A model generated the notes under the pieces. It was not told where the DNA came from. It did no database searches and worked only from the letters and a program-made list of their open reading frames with translations. DNA of 64,000 bases from Mycosarcoma maydis (Eukaryota > Basidiomycota > Ustilaginomycetes > Ustilaginales). A program made the position numbers and the translations under genes. The stretch lies in contig NC_026483.1 of the NCBI RefSeq assembly GCF_000328475.2, positions 682,001-746,000 of the forward strand, in the 5' to 3' direction. Every line of letters begins with the position of its first letter. Position 1 is the stretch's first letter. This document shows, piece by piece, positions 1 to 11,044 of the stretch.

Positions 1-204
1 CTAGAAGAAGTTGAGTGTACAGGGCGTTGTTGACGACGGTCGATTCGGAAGGTGACCGTACAGGCCAGTTCAATCTGATTACGATCGAGATTTGTAGATC
101 ATGAGCACCAACTACGCAATGCACATCTGGAATGGGTACCGAAGATCCGAAGATCCGTATGGTCTGCCGGTTGTGTCTTGTGTCTCTTGTCTACCGACAG
201 ACCT

Positions 205-236
205 GGCGACAAGGCGACAAGGCGACAAGGCGACAA
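205..236. repeat. Tandem repeat, 4 x 8 nt (GGCGACAA)
   Basis: Four perfect head-to-tail copies of GGCGACAA are read directly from the sequence, followed by a partial GG. The repeat is not in a coding region. Confidence 0.9.
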
Positions 237-866
237 GGGAGCTGAGTGAAGTCTAATGGTCGAGGACATGCAGCTGAGTACAGATTCGTGGTTGATTCAT
301 GCATGTATGCAAAGGGAGCCGCTCTTCCCACGAAGTGTTGCAACACACGAATGGCAGCTGACAGCAATGCAGACTCGGCTTTTGTCTAAACGCAAGCGAG
401 TAGGTTGAAGGCGGACGAAACAAGCCAAAGCAGCTCAAGCTTGCAGTTGGCGGGTTGCGGCTTGCTAGTCGCCGGTCGTGTCGCCACGCTGAAATTTTCT
501 GATCTGTGATTAAGGTCACGCGGGCCGAGGCATTCAAGGATTCGCTCTTGTACCATCGGACATAGCAGCTCAGCCGTCGGCCAGAGTGGAGACGATCGCA
601 GACGAAAGCTGATATGAGCTCTTTTTCAACTCTATCCTCGAGAGTCTGCAGGTTTGAAACAGAAGAACAATAGGAGAAACCACATGATTCATGCATACGA
701 CCAGGCACGTTCTCAATCTTTGCTGTTCGGATTTCGATTCGTGATACCGCAACAATCGTGAATCATACCCGCACTTGTAGCTGCACCCTTGGTGAGACGC
801 TGGTAGACGCTGGTGCTAAACAGATAACTCGACGCAGACAAAAGCACCCCGTTTGTCCGCTTTCCG

Positions 867-897
867 AATCACGAATCACCAATCACCAATCACGAAT
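867..897. repeat. Cluster of AATCACGAAT / AATCACC motifs
   Basis: Two full AATCACGAAT decamers (867-876 and 888-897) flank two AATCACC units, giving a 7-nt periodic array. This is the densest example of the spacer motif found throughout the window. Confidence 0.8.
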
Positions 898-2793
898 CTG
901 AGGTGAATACCGAAAAGCGACGAAAGCCTGCCAATCAGTGCGCGCGTCTCAGTCGTGGGACCTGACTCTGATTTCCGTGCAAACCGGGACATGCCTGCAG
1001 AAGCGACGCCCAGCCAACGACTTTGCCTGTACAACGTACCTTGGTTACACGCTCGTCGGTACACGTACTCGTATCTCTTAATTGCTGTCGAGCCGTGGGC
1101 ATCTACATGGACTTGTTGTACCCTAAGTCCAAATATCAACCTAAATTAACGCTCAGATGCGATGCGCCAACACGTGTATCGTTCTCTGCGTCGAACTGCT
1201 CAGTGGGCTTGATCTGACAAGCACAAGAACGATGCAATCAGAGCCGACTCTGGCGCTATCCTGCTCGCACGCTGTCTGTCACATGTTGGCTTTTCGCAGG
1301 TGCCCACGAGCAACAAGCAGCGGCAAACACTTTGCCTCGCCAAGCTCTGCTTAGCAGATTGTTGGGAAACCAACGGCACTCGCACATAACAACAGCCTAG
1401 CCCCACCAATCTTGAATGCTTCTCGCCGAGACCCTATATCGCGAATCTTGAATGGCTTTGCCAAGGTCAAGGCTACGTTCGGGTGTGCGTGGCATGCAGC
1501 CGATTCCGAATAGATTGCCGCATCAAGCACGCGACACTCTGTATCATTGGCTGCACAAACAGCAACGCTGCCGAGGCATGAATCGTGTTTCCCTGTGTGC
1601 ATGATCACCATCACCATTGTCTTTTCACCAGCGCGCTAAATTACGCAACTAACATGCTGGCGTCGATCCTCATGCTCGGGAGGGTTCTTTCGACCTTTGT
1701 GTTGGTACAGCCTCACTTTATTCTGTTTCCCCACCACACGTAAGCCACCAATCCGGCTCCCAGATTTGCTTCCATGGCGCTTTCGAACCGTCTCTGTTGT
1801 AGGAGCCGCAAGTTTCGATGTTCAGATACTTCAAAGACCAGTCTGCTGTCGTTCTAAAAGCCTCCTTACGGGACCACACAGGGTAGCAATCTGCTTCGAT
1901 CATGACGAGTCTCGCTCTCGACTCTGACTCGAGTGCCACACTTGTCACAATACGCAGGAACCGCCGTTCGCACACTATACGTTGGTGTGGTCTTGCAAAT
2001 ATGCACACCGTCCCAATCCAGACATTAAGCTATTGCACCGCATGAGGTAGCCGCTATCGTTTATGCTTTATGGACAGCGTAGACAAAGACAGTTTTGGGC
2101 GGCGACTGAATTCGGGCGCAGGTTTACTTGTTTGCATCAATAACGACAAAGTGTTCCGTCAAGGTACAGGCAGAAAGGTTTCTCGTCGTTCTGAAACCAG
2201 CCCGAGCTTGGTTGTACATAGCACACTAATCTGAGACCCGACATTCTCTTTGTCAAGAGTTTCTTGTGTGCTTAAGCAGCGCACCGCATCCCCCTAAGTC
2301 GCTAGCGATTCATGGTGCTGACCACGACCCTCAAAGCACCATATGCATACACAGTCAAGCGTCTTTCTTGTGAGTGGGCAAAACACAAAGGTGTCATAAG
2401 CCTGTCGCGAGCTTCATCGCGAACAGACGCTCGACCTGGTTCCGGGCAAAGCTTTGCAGTCGTTCGCAAGCCCGGGTTTGTGATTTCGTCAGGAGCGTCC
2501 TGCTTCCGGTTGTGTGATGAGATTGGTGTAACTAAGTTAGCGCAGATCTTGATGCCATAATGCGGCTATAAGATGCTTTTCAACATCAAATCTGGGCGCC
2601 TAAGCACTCGTGCGCGGCTCAGTAAGAACACAATCGAGTGTTCGGCACAAATCACGAATCCCGCAAGCCATTTCCTCGGGCTGCCCCCGCGCCCAATCAC
2701 GAATCACATGCATCGTCTATTTCGCGTCTGAATCAGAATTGTGGGCCAGGTCTGGCCTTGGCCGTCGCTCTTACATCACGAAGCGTCCCTAAT

Positions 2794-2816
2794 TCCCTTT
2801 GTGCCGCTCCCTTTGT
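2794..2816 (-). promoter_or_regulatory. Two pheromone-response elements (PRE)
   Basis: TCCCTTTGT occurs at 2794-2802 and again at 2808-2816, which is ACAAAGGGA on the minus strand. ACAAAGGGA is the established U. maydis PRE bound by the HMG protein Prf1 in front of pheromone, receptor and mating-type genes and in the prf1 promoter itself. The two copies have the same orientation, start 14 bp apart and lie about 710 bp upstream of the HMG-box gene. I noticed no other perfect copy in the window. Binding itself is inferred. Confidence 0.75.
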
Positions 2817-3522
2817 CTCGCCCTGTACGTACAAAGTCGAAAAGAGTGCGCAACAGATGCACTATTCAAAGCATTGAGCTTTCTTATTCAACGTATCCGT
2901 TGCATTGTTCTCCCACTCCGATATTGATCGACCGCGGTTCACCACCAGCTTCCTATTTCTGGAGCGCATCTCGGAATCGTGCGGCTCCAACGCTACCGCT
3001 GTACTATCATGCAACCGACTTATTGTCCTTTCCCGAACTCCAAGGTTGCTCTTGGTCGTCCATGTGTTCTCTGTAGATCCTGGAAATCTAATGCGGTTCA
3101 TTGTTCTATCCAACTTGGCTCTCGAGCGAATGTGACCGCTCTGGTAGTAGGATGTGCTGTCTAGAGGCCAAACCAGCTTCGGTCTCTTTCAACACCATGC
3201 CCTTTGATTCGAGAATGCAAATACGGAACCACTGCTCCGGAAACCTCATGTGTAATCCAGCTTGAGTCTTCTCTCTCGATTGTCGAGCGCTTCCGAGATG
3301 AGATGGGGACGTGCCCGACTACTGATTCGTCTGCGACTGTGGGTCAAGCTACTCCTACTTAATTTGAGGCACCTTGAACAACCTAGTCTTCATAGGCTCC
3401 ATTTCTCTTGATTCGTCCAACCAGCCCCCATTCTTTCTGAGTCTAGTCAGCATCACGCCTCCACCACTACCATTTCCGAAATTCACCAACATTTGTGCTT
3501 CTAAGGCAAAGTCGTGCTCACC

Positions 3523-6045
3523 ATGCGAGATCCAGGCTGCGCCGACGCCATCGCTACGCGATCAGGGCCTCGAAATCAGATCATGGTCGACCTCCTCCGG
3601 GGATGGTCTACCGAAGCGGAATCCGGCAGCAGTTCATCCACAGCACTCAGTGGACTCGACGGGAGCCCAATCAAGCGATCAGCCTCTCAAGAGGCATCCA
3701 TCTTGAGCAACCAAGAAACAGTGCCCCTGTTTCAAACCATCTCGCTTCCAAACAAGGATGTATCGCTGGCAGTCTCGCTCTACACAGGCTGCAAATCCGA
3801 ACAGGAGATGGACCAGGAAGAGCTCGAAAGAATCAAGCGTCTACCTCCATCCAAACGACCTGGTGTCTCGCACGCCAAAAGGACGCCGCCCAACCATATC
3901 AAGCGTCCTCGCAATGCCTACATCATCTTTCGATCCCACATTGTCTCGCAAAAACTTATACCCAAGGAGGTCGAAAACGATCATCGCAATATCAGCCGCA
4001 TCATTGCCCACATGTGGAAGAGCTTGGAACCCCAAGAACGTGCCCAATACGAGCAAATCGCCAAGCAAGAGAAAGAAAGGCACAAGCAACTGTTTCCCGA
4101 GTACCGATATCGACCCACCACGCGTCGCACCGGCGTCAGCAAGCGAAATGTCAAAAAACTCGAGAATGGCGAAGAGGAGTGCCAAGAGATCGCCGACATC
4201 ATCCTCAAGGCACAAGGCAAAGAGGGTGTAATTGTTCGCGGCGGACCCTCCAAAGCCATCAAAAGGGCACGCAAGGCGACGCGCGCTTCCGTGGCAGCTC
4301 GCAATTGTGGCAAGCCGTCATCGCCACGTGCAAAGCGAGCCAGGGTGGACAAATCAAAGCCCGACGAGCCAGTCCCTCCTTCTCAAGCAGCTGATGAGGG
4401 GCTCGAGACGATATTCTTGCATCCGTCACCTTCGCAGCAGTCGCCGACATTGAGCCCAAGCTACAGCCCTGAGGCTGAATCGGTGCCAACGCCCGAGCCG
4501 CGTCCCGAATCCTCTCGAATGACATCGAGGACACCTTCTATCGATCGTGGACAGCCTTTGCCATCGTCTGGTTCGGCTCTGATGCTGGACATTTCGGAAA
4601 TGTTTGGACGCCGGTCCTCTTCTGTACCAGTCATGCACCCTTGCTCTCCAACGCTAGCCTTCATCCCACCTACCCAAGAGAACACAGACGCTGAGACCTT
4701 AGGAACGCATCAAGATGAGCTTGGCACCCATGTAGCAGACGCAGGTGATGGCTACACCAATCACTTTAGTATGCCAGCACCAAGGTGGAAAGGTCGCAAG
4801 ACGATTCCTGCTCCCATTGCAAACACGTGGCAATTCTGCTCGTACGACGACCAGTCACTACCTTCGCCGCAATCCTTTGACACCTTCGCATCGGCAAGCA
4901 AGATGCCCGCCGCTCGACCGCGCACCGCATGGCCTTCGACGCCAAGCTCGAGCACTTTCCGCGGATTTTTCCATCCGTGGGCCGTCGAACACAACAACGA
5001 CTCGATGCTCATCTCGCCCATGACAGCGTCATTTCAAGATCTGAGGAGACGCAGCTCCCTTGCACGATCTGGTCTAAGTGCCACTCGAAGGCCGGGCTCG
5101 TTCGGGGTAGATGTTCAACCCAACTCTAGCGGTCGCCTTGAGGGTGACGTCGGAACCCAAGCTCTTTTGCAACCCTCGTCCGGGGCTCGTCTGCCGGACG
5201 GACAGCTTTTTGGCGAGGCACATCCAGCCGCCGCCGTCCACTTGAACTCGGAGATTGCTTCGGCTGACTATGATGAAACTCCCAATTTTGCCTTCGATCC
5301 GGCTCTGGAGGGCGAAGGTCGCGTGCCAGCTGCGCCCGACTCTGTCGCTGAACAGCCGTGCCATAGCGACCGCAGTCTGGCAGCTCAAGTGATGTCTGCT
5401 TCTCCTCGCTCCCAGGCCCAGAGTCCACGCCCTTCGTTTTCGGGTAGCACGCTGGCCGCTGCCGCTCGTGACTGGGCTAGCATGAAAAGGCGTCGGAGCA
5501 AAATGGCACAGACGCCCATCGTCAATGCCGTTAGTGAGTCTTTGCCCGCACCGATTGACTCCAGTGACTCGATCGAAGCCTCGATGCTTCGAGAAACAGA
5601 CAAACCGGGGCGGCTCTACGGATCCAGCCTCGAAGAGTCGGTAGAACGAGCTGTGATGCTGGCTCTCTCCAAGGATCACGGTCAAGATTCCAATCTGGGC
5701 GAGCGCAACTCCAACATCGTCCAACAGATCCTGTCTTGGCTCAGTACAGAGCTTGCACTCCAGTCACAAAATCAGCAGGAGCATCAACAGTTCACGCCCT
5801 CGATCTGCCACGCCGACAAAGCCCCTCTGAGCTTTGTCGAGTCTCGCCCAAGGGCGTGCTCTCGTGCGTCTCGTGGTGTCGCGAGGCCCAATCAATACTA
5901 TGCTGCCAATGCAGCAATTGAGGGTGGATCGTCTCGTCTCGGCAAACCGCTTCCTTCGCCGTTGCAGCTCGTCACGTCAAACTACGAGATTGGTACTTCA
6001 ACTAGACATTCTCATTCCTATTCATCTCCTCAGCACTGCATCTGA
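3523..6045 (+). CDS. prf1: HMG-box transcription factor, pheromone response factor Prf1
   Basis: The protein has 840 residues. Residues about 126-197 form a MATA-type HMG box: KRPRNAYIIFRSH begins helix 1 and HMWKSLEP lies in helix 2. A basic stretch follows, and the remainder is long, Ser/Pro-rich and apparently disordered. Known Prf1 proteins have this layout, with the DNA-binding box near the N-terminus, and are controlled by PKA and MAP kinase. Here RRSS (363-366), RRRSS (508-512) and RRRS (656-659) are PKA-type sites, and many S/T-P sites suit a MAPK. ATG 3523 is the first ATG in frame; upstream codons reach only a GTG. Two PREs lie in the promoter. Prf1 activates the a and b mating-type genes in response to pheromone. 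Another smut HMG factor such as Rop1 is the alternative, but promoter and layout favour prf1. Confidence 0.85.
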   Translation: MRDPGCADAIATRSGPRNQIMVDLLRGWSTEAESGSSSSTALSGLDGSPIKRSASQEASILSNQETVPLFQTISLPNKDVSLAVSLYTGCKSEQEMDQEELERIKRLPPSKRPGVSHAKRTPPNHIKRPRNAYIIFRSHIVSQKLIPKEVENDHRNISRIIAHMWKSLEPQERAQYEQIAKQEKERHKQLFPEYRYRPTTRRTGVSKRNVKKLENGEEECQEIADIILKAQGKEGVIVRGGPSKAIKRARKATRASVAARNCGKPSSPRAKRARVDKSKPDEPVPPSQAADEGLETIFLHPSPSQQSPTLSPSYSPEAESVPTPEPRPESSRMTSRTPSIDRGQPLPSSGSALMLDISEMFGRRSSSVPVMHPCSPTLAFIPPTQENTDAETLGTHQDELGTHVADAGDGYTNHFSMPAPRWKGRKTIPAPIANTWQFCSYDDQSLPSPQSFDTFASASKMPAARPRTAWPSTPSSSTFRGFFHPWAVEHNNDSMLISPMTASFQDLRRRSSLARSGLSATRRPGSFGVDVQPNSSGRLEGDVGTQALLQPSSGARLPDGQLFGEAHPAAAVHLNSEIASADYDETPNFAFDPALEGEGRVPAAPDSVAEQPCHSDRSLAAQVMSASPRSQAQSPRPSFSGSTLAAAARDWASMKRRRSKMAQTPIVNAVSESLPAPIDSSDSIEASMLRETDKPGRLYGSSLEESVERAVMLALSKDHGQDSNLGERNSNIVQQILSWLSTELALQSQNQQEHQQFTPSICHADKAPLSFVESRPRACSRASRGVARPNQYYAANAAIEGGSSRLGKPLPSPLQLVTSNYEIGTSTRHSHSYSSPQHCI

Positions 6046-6708
6046 TTGTCTTTCACACAAATCTCCTTTTTCGCATGCTTTTTCAATCTCTTTGCAACTA
6101 ATCACGAATCGTTTTCGTTTTTCCGGTATGATCAGCATGGCGTGCGTGTATGTACGTGTGGGTGCTTGTGTGCTGCGAAAAAGATCTGCAAGAATCACGA
6201 ATGCAAGTCACAGTCGTGAGTGAGATTTGTCACAAGCGGCCGTGCGAGTCGCAAGTCACGAGTGCCGAGAAGTGTCGGCAGGACGCTTCGTGCTTCGTAG
6301 TAGTCACAGAGCGTTTAGAAGATTCACGATTATGCAATTTGAGTTCGCGTGTGGTCCGTGGTAACATGTTGATAAACTCAAACTGTTACGTCTTTCCGCT
6401 GAAACAAAAAGTAAAATCACCTGACTGTAAATTTGGGTCACGTGCAGAACTATACTTTTTTCAAGCCGGAAAATCGAGGGAATCTTTTATTCGGAAGCGA
6501 AACTGCTGGTTTGACCTGGCGCAGATGTGGTCAAGAGACACGCAGCGAGAGCGAGCCAGAGAAACACAGGCGCACACATACGCAAATGAACAGAGAGGTG
6601 AGCCTCTGGCCACAGCAGCGAGCAAGTGGCAGGCCCTCTGGAAAGTTCATCTCTTCGCGATTCTCCTTGACACCGTCATCCTTCAAGATCCTATAGTATA
6701 TACTCAAG
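6046..6708. other. Spacer between prf1 and rps4
   Basis: It holds the prf1 3' flank and the rps4 promoter and 5' leader. AATCACGAAT copies are at 6100-6109 and 6193-6202, and several TCACGA/TCGTGA relatives lie between. The short frames here have no recognisable domains. Confidence 0.6.
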
Positions 6709-8412
6709 AGTAAGTACCCCCCCATGCATACGGCAACACCATCAATCCCAGCACGGCACAGCATTGTAGTAAATGGAGTTGCAGCAGAGACAAGCAAGAC
6801 GACGATCACGACATGAGCATGACCAACCGACAGAAATACCGCATCTTGGACAGTGGAAAGGCGATGGAGCTCAGATGCGACCAGACTTATTCCCCTACAC
6901 TTACTACGCGGTGGAAAGGATCTATACGATGCCGTGACTGGGACTTGATGATGATTCGCCGATAGGTCAAAATGTAGATAGTATAACACAAAGGATATGA
7001 AACTCACCACATCTTTATCGATCGTTTATACTCATCCAACACAATCGCCCATCATCGCCTCATTCGAATTGCATCGGTTTCTTTGCCCATCTTACAGTGG
7101 TTCGCGGCCCGAAGCACCACCTTAAGCGCCTGAACGCTCCCTCCTCGTGGATGCTGGACAAGCTGTCCGGTACCTACGCTCCCCGTCCCTCCAACGGTCC
7201 CCACAAGCTTCGCGAGGCTCTTCCCCTGGTTGTAAGTATCTGTTCATCTCGACAAGTAATCTGAGAGCATCACGCATCGGACACGCATTTAGAATTGCTA
7301 TCAGGATTTCCGGACGGGTTCTGGGAACACACGTATCAATGGACAGCACTGGCAAGAAGATGCAGTCACTTGGCCCGGTTGTGCAATAGGCTTGGATATT
7401 CGAAGCGAAGATGGTGGGAGTGGAACAAGGTCGTCGTAGCGCCCTACCTTCGCAGACCTAAACTATCGTTGGCTCCCGTTGTGCAAGGAGTCGTTTTCGG
7501 AACAAGACCGTTGGTTTCACTATACGCCTGGCGGTCAGTGACGTACTTGGCACCAAATGGTTTGGAGTCGAGATAGAGATTACAGACGATCACGAATTCG
7601 AGCAGCTGCCTCGGCTTCACAACACACCCGGTGTCGTATAATACTGGCACGTTCAACACCCGAACCGTGATGCTCTCGTTCTTGGTTAACATATTTCCGC
7701 AAGCGGCCGACAGTTTGTGCTGACAATTCTTTCCTCACCTTTGGCCCCTCAGATCCTCCTCCGCAACCGCTTGAAGTACGCCCTCACCGGCCGTGAGGTT
7801 AACGCCATCACTGCCCAACGTCTCATCAAGATTGACGGTAAGGTCCGCACCGACCCCACCTACCCCACGGGTTTCCAGGACGTCGTCTCGATCGAGAAGT
7901 CCGGCGAGCACTTCCGTATCCTCTACGACGTCAAGGGTCGTTTCATCGTCCACCGCATCACCGCCGAGGAGGCCACCTACAAGCTCCTCAAGGTTAAGAA
8001 GGTGCAGCTTGGTGCCCGCGGTGTCCCTCACATTGTCACCCACGACGGCCGCACCATCCGATACCCCGACCCGGCCATCAAGGTCAACGACACTGTCCGA
8101 TTCGACATTGACTCGCAGAAGATCCTCGACTTTGTTGCCTTCGACACTGGCGCCACCGTCATGGTCACTGGTGGTCGTAACCAGGGCCGTGCCGGTGTTA
8201 TTACCGGTAAGGAGCGTCACCTTGGTGGCTTCGACATTGTCCACATCCGCGATGTCCTTGGCCGTGACTTCTCCACCCGTCTCTCCAACGTCTTCGTCAT
8301 CGGCACCGATGGCAAGCCCATGATCTCGATGCCCCGTGGCGGTGGTGTCAAGCTCACCATCACCGAGGAGCGTGACCAGCGTCGACGACAGAAGGAGGCC
8401 CGTGGCCAGTAA
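6709..8412 (+). CDS. rps4: 40S ribosomal protein S4 (eS4)
   Basis: This gene has three exons. Exon 1 contributes only A6709, the first base of the start codon. Intron 1 (6710-7097) has donor GTAAGT and acceptor TTACAG. Exon 2 is 7098-7231. Intron 2 (7232-7752) runs from GTAAGT to CCTCAG. Exon 3 is 7753-8412. The joined frame starts [12 protein letters not shown], the expected eS4 N-terminus, and gives 264 residues, the normal length. The S4 RNA-binding region ([12 protein letters not shown]), the KOW-type stretch ([13 protein letters not shown]) and the conserved C-terminal part are all present. The product is a structural protein of the small ribosomal subunit. Long introns are common in fungal ribosomal protein genes. 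The coding part is certain; the exact exon 1 boundary is inferred from splice signals and from the family start. Confidence 0.93.
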
Positions 8413-9654
8413 ATGCTTGCAACTGCAGAACAACCGCTTTCGTTTCTTTTGCATGCATTCCGGTCCACTGTACTCGCTTCCTTTCATACATCATCAACCC
8501 CCCAAAAAAACATGTCTTGAGCTTTTGAGACAATCATGGCATCACTTATCTCGCTGTTCACTCGCTGTTCAGGTGTCACTTCAATGCTGAACTTGTATTC
8601 TTCCTAAGACTGTTCTCCCAGATCGTGCGTGTCTTGAGGCGTCTCTGGCCGCAGCAGAGTGGGTTATGTTGAAGCAATGTTTTGAGTCACCGCGTGGGTC
8701 AGCCAACAATGGTCAATACAATCAGACGAGTGGAGACTGCTAGACCATTTGTACTGAGTCACGCCGCAGTTTCACAGTAGTTTCTACGCCTTGAACGGGA
8801 GCGTCAATTCGGGACTGTCCCTTGGGCTTTTTAGTGTGGCAGAGAACAGTAGTGTCTTACCTTCTCAATAACGATTCTGACAATGGGAGTGCAGCAAAGT
8901 TGATTTGTGATTGCTTGGGTACAAGACGACGTCAGTGTGCGAGTCAACGACAACTTTCTCGTTCAGGGTTCGTGGTCGTCCTTTGAGTCTTGAGTTTGTT
9001 GGAATCAACCAAGACTTTGTTCTTCTGTATTATAATCACAAGGCGTGAGGCACGTGTTGCGGGATGGAAGACACGAGAGGGACTTGAAGCAGCGGCCCAG
9101 AGGGAAAAAAGGAGTTCAGTGTGAGATCTACATGTGAATCAAAGGTCCAACTAAAGTCGTCTGACCCGATCGGTTCCTGGGTTCGAAATCGGTCACGTTC
9201 GACCGGAGACGGCGAATCTGCTGAGCCGGGCTTTCACACCACATTTTGCACAGGCAATCAGATCGAAAAAGCACTATGAGCAGCTAGCTGTGCGTGCTGA
9301 GCGCACCAGGCTCAGTGACTTGAAACCGCAGCCACAATTTCAAGCCATGGCCCACCAGTCACAGATCTCACGTCTCTCCGCACAGACTCGGCCAGCACAC
9401 TGCGAGTCAAGTGTTGCCTTACTCACCCTCCGCCCTTTTGCCGGATCAAGTGTGCCTAGGCCGGCCGTCAAAGGCATTCCTTTGCACCGGAGTATCTGTC
9501 CTCTCTGCCCGGCGAATTGGTCCATAAAACAAGCCAGTCCTGCTCAAACTTCTTCCTACTTCTTCCCACCACCTCTCTGAGTTAGCACTGCTATCCAAAC
9601 ATCGCTTCATTCCCGTCCTTTCCACCCACCGCATTCAAGAACATATCATTCAAG
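8413..9654. other. Spacer between rps4 and thiolase gene
   Basis: No coding frame with recognisable similarity is visible on either strand. The right part (about 9290-9654) is the presumed promoter and leader of the thiolase gene; TCCATAAAAC near 9521 could serve as a TATA-like element. A GGTTCGAAATC stretch near 9179 resembles a tRNA B box, but no tRNA fold surrounds it. Confidence 0.55.
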
Positions 9655-11044
9655 ATGTCCGCCGCCCAGCAGCGCCACGGAAAGAAGAACATTCTTGCCG
9701 AGCACGATGACGATGGTATGTACTCAGCGTTCGCAACGTGCCCCTAGTCGAGCCTCTACTCGCCGCTTGCTGTACAGGCTCGCTGTCGCATCGATAGAGC
9801 ATGTAACCTAGGCTCGCATGTCCCAACCCATACGCTGTTGCATGCTAACTAACTCCCCATCCTCTCTTCTTTCGCTCGCGTGACATGCTACAGTGGTCAT
9901 TGTCTCGGCTCTGCGAACGCCCATCACCAAGGCCAAGAAGGGCGGTCTCTCACAGTGTGCTCCCGAGGAGATGCTCGGCTGGACGCTCAAGGGTGTCCTT
10001 GCTGAGTCCAAGATCGACCCCAAGTTGATTGAGGATGTCGCCGTCGGAACTGTCCTCGCTCCCGGTGGTGGTTCCACTCAGGCACGTATGGGCTCGCTTT
10101 GGGCCGGCATTCCTAACACTGCCGGTTGCAACAGTTTGAACCGTCAGTGCTCGTCTGGTCTTGCAGCCGTCAACCAGATTGCCAACCAGATCGCCCTAGG
10201 CCAGATCGATATCGGCATTGGCTCTGGTGTCGAGTCGATGACGCTCAACTACGGCGCTGGTGTCATGCCCTCCAAGATGTCGGACGCCGTCATGGAGAAC
10301 GAGGAAGCCGCCGACTGCTTGATGCCCATGGGTATCACTTCGGAGAATGTCGCCAAGAAGTACAACATTGACCGAACCAAGCAAGACACTTTCGCTGCCG
10401 AGTCCTTCGCTCGCGCCGCAGCTGCGCAAAAGGCCGGCAAATTCAAGAGCGAAATTGTCACAGTCAAGTACACGGACGACGATGGCAACGAGCGAACCGT
10501 CGATGCTGACGATGGCATCCGCGAGGGTGTCACTGTTGAGTCGCTCGCCAAGCTTAAGCCCGCCTTCGCCAAGGACGGCTTCACCCACGCTGGTAACGCT
10601 TCGCAAGTCAGTGACGGAGCTGCCTCGGTCTTGCTCGCTCGTCGCAGCGCCGCCAAGAAGCACGGTCTGCCCATCCTCGGCAAGTTCGTCACCTGTGCCG
10701 TTGTCGGTGTTCCCCCCAACATTATGGGCGTTGGTCCCGCGTACGCCATCCCTCGCCTCTTTGAGCTGACAGGTCTCACCAAAGATGACATTGACATCTA
10801 TGAGATCAACGAGGCATTTGCCTCGCAGGCGCTCTTTTCGATTGAGCACATTGGAATCGACAAGAAGAAGGTCAACCCTGTCGGAGGTGCTATCGCTATG
10901 GGCCACCCTCTCGGTGCCACCGGTGCGCGACAAATTGCCACCGGTCTTGCCGAGGCCAAGCGCCAGGGAGGCAAGAAGCTCATTGTCACCTCTATGTGCG
11001 TCGGTACCGGTATGGGTTGTGCCGCTCTCATCGTGTCGGCTTGA
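9655..11044 (+). CDS. 3-ketoacyl-CoA thiolase, peroxisomal class
   Basis: Exon 1 is 9655-9715, the intron is 9716-9893 (GTATGT...CTACAG) and exon 2 is 9894-11044, giving 403 residues. The enzyme cleaves 3-ketoacyl-CoA with CoA in the last step of beta-oxidation. The active-site residues are in place: Cys106 in NRQCSSGL, His358 in GHPLG and Cys389 in CVGTGMG. EINEAFASQA and GNASQVSDGAA are thiolase signatures, and VVGVPPNIMGVGPAYAIP is typical of the peroxisomal ACAA1/POT1 class rather than ERG10. The N-terminus is short and shows no good PTS2: a KKNILAEHD register (10-18) matches at L14, A15 and H17 but not at the second and last positions. The C-terminus (IVSA) is no PTS1. A cytosolic acetoacetyl-CoA thiolase role is the alternative. 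Class assignment is strong; location is open. Confidence 0.9.

Larger units (their letters stand above)
1..3522. other. Gene-free upstream region of prf1
   Basis: No reading frame here looks coding: all are short, of low complexity or without recognisable domains, on both strands. The stretch ends at the prf1 start codon and is unusually long for this compact genome, which fits a complex promoter. It contains a short tandem repeat (205-236), clustered AATCAC motifs (867-897), further AATCACGAAT copies (2650-2659, 2695-2704) and two pheromone-response elements (2794-2816). I see no tRNA, rRNA or transposon. Confidence 0.7.

Noticed and set aside
3495..4394. 299-codon plus-strand frame overlapping the prf1 start
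   Set aside because: It overlaps the HMG-box exon in another frame and shows only Arg, Gln and Ser-rich shadow sequence.
5074..5724. 216-codon minus-strand frame opposite prf1
   Set aside because: Antisense of the Ser-rich tail; no independent support.
6710..7097. Box C/D snoRNA in rps4 intron 1
   Set aside because: An ATGATGA near 6949 resembles a C box, but no CTGA box D or terminal stem lies at a suitable distance.
7735..8487. 250-codon minus-strand frame opposite rps4
   Set aside because: It is a shadow of the highly codon-biased ribosomal protein exon, with repetitive Asp, Val and Gly.
9100..9190. tRNA gene suggested by GGTTCGAAATC
   Set aside because: No A box, anticodon stem or acceptor pairing upstream, and position 61 is not C.
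10196..10933. 245-codon minus-strand frame opposite the thiolase
   Set aside because: Antisense shadow of a certain gene; no recognisable content.
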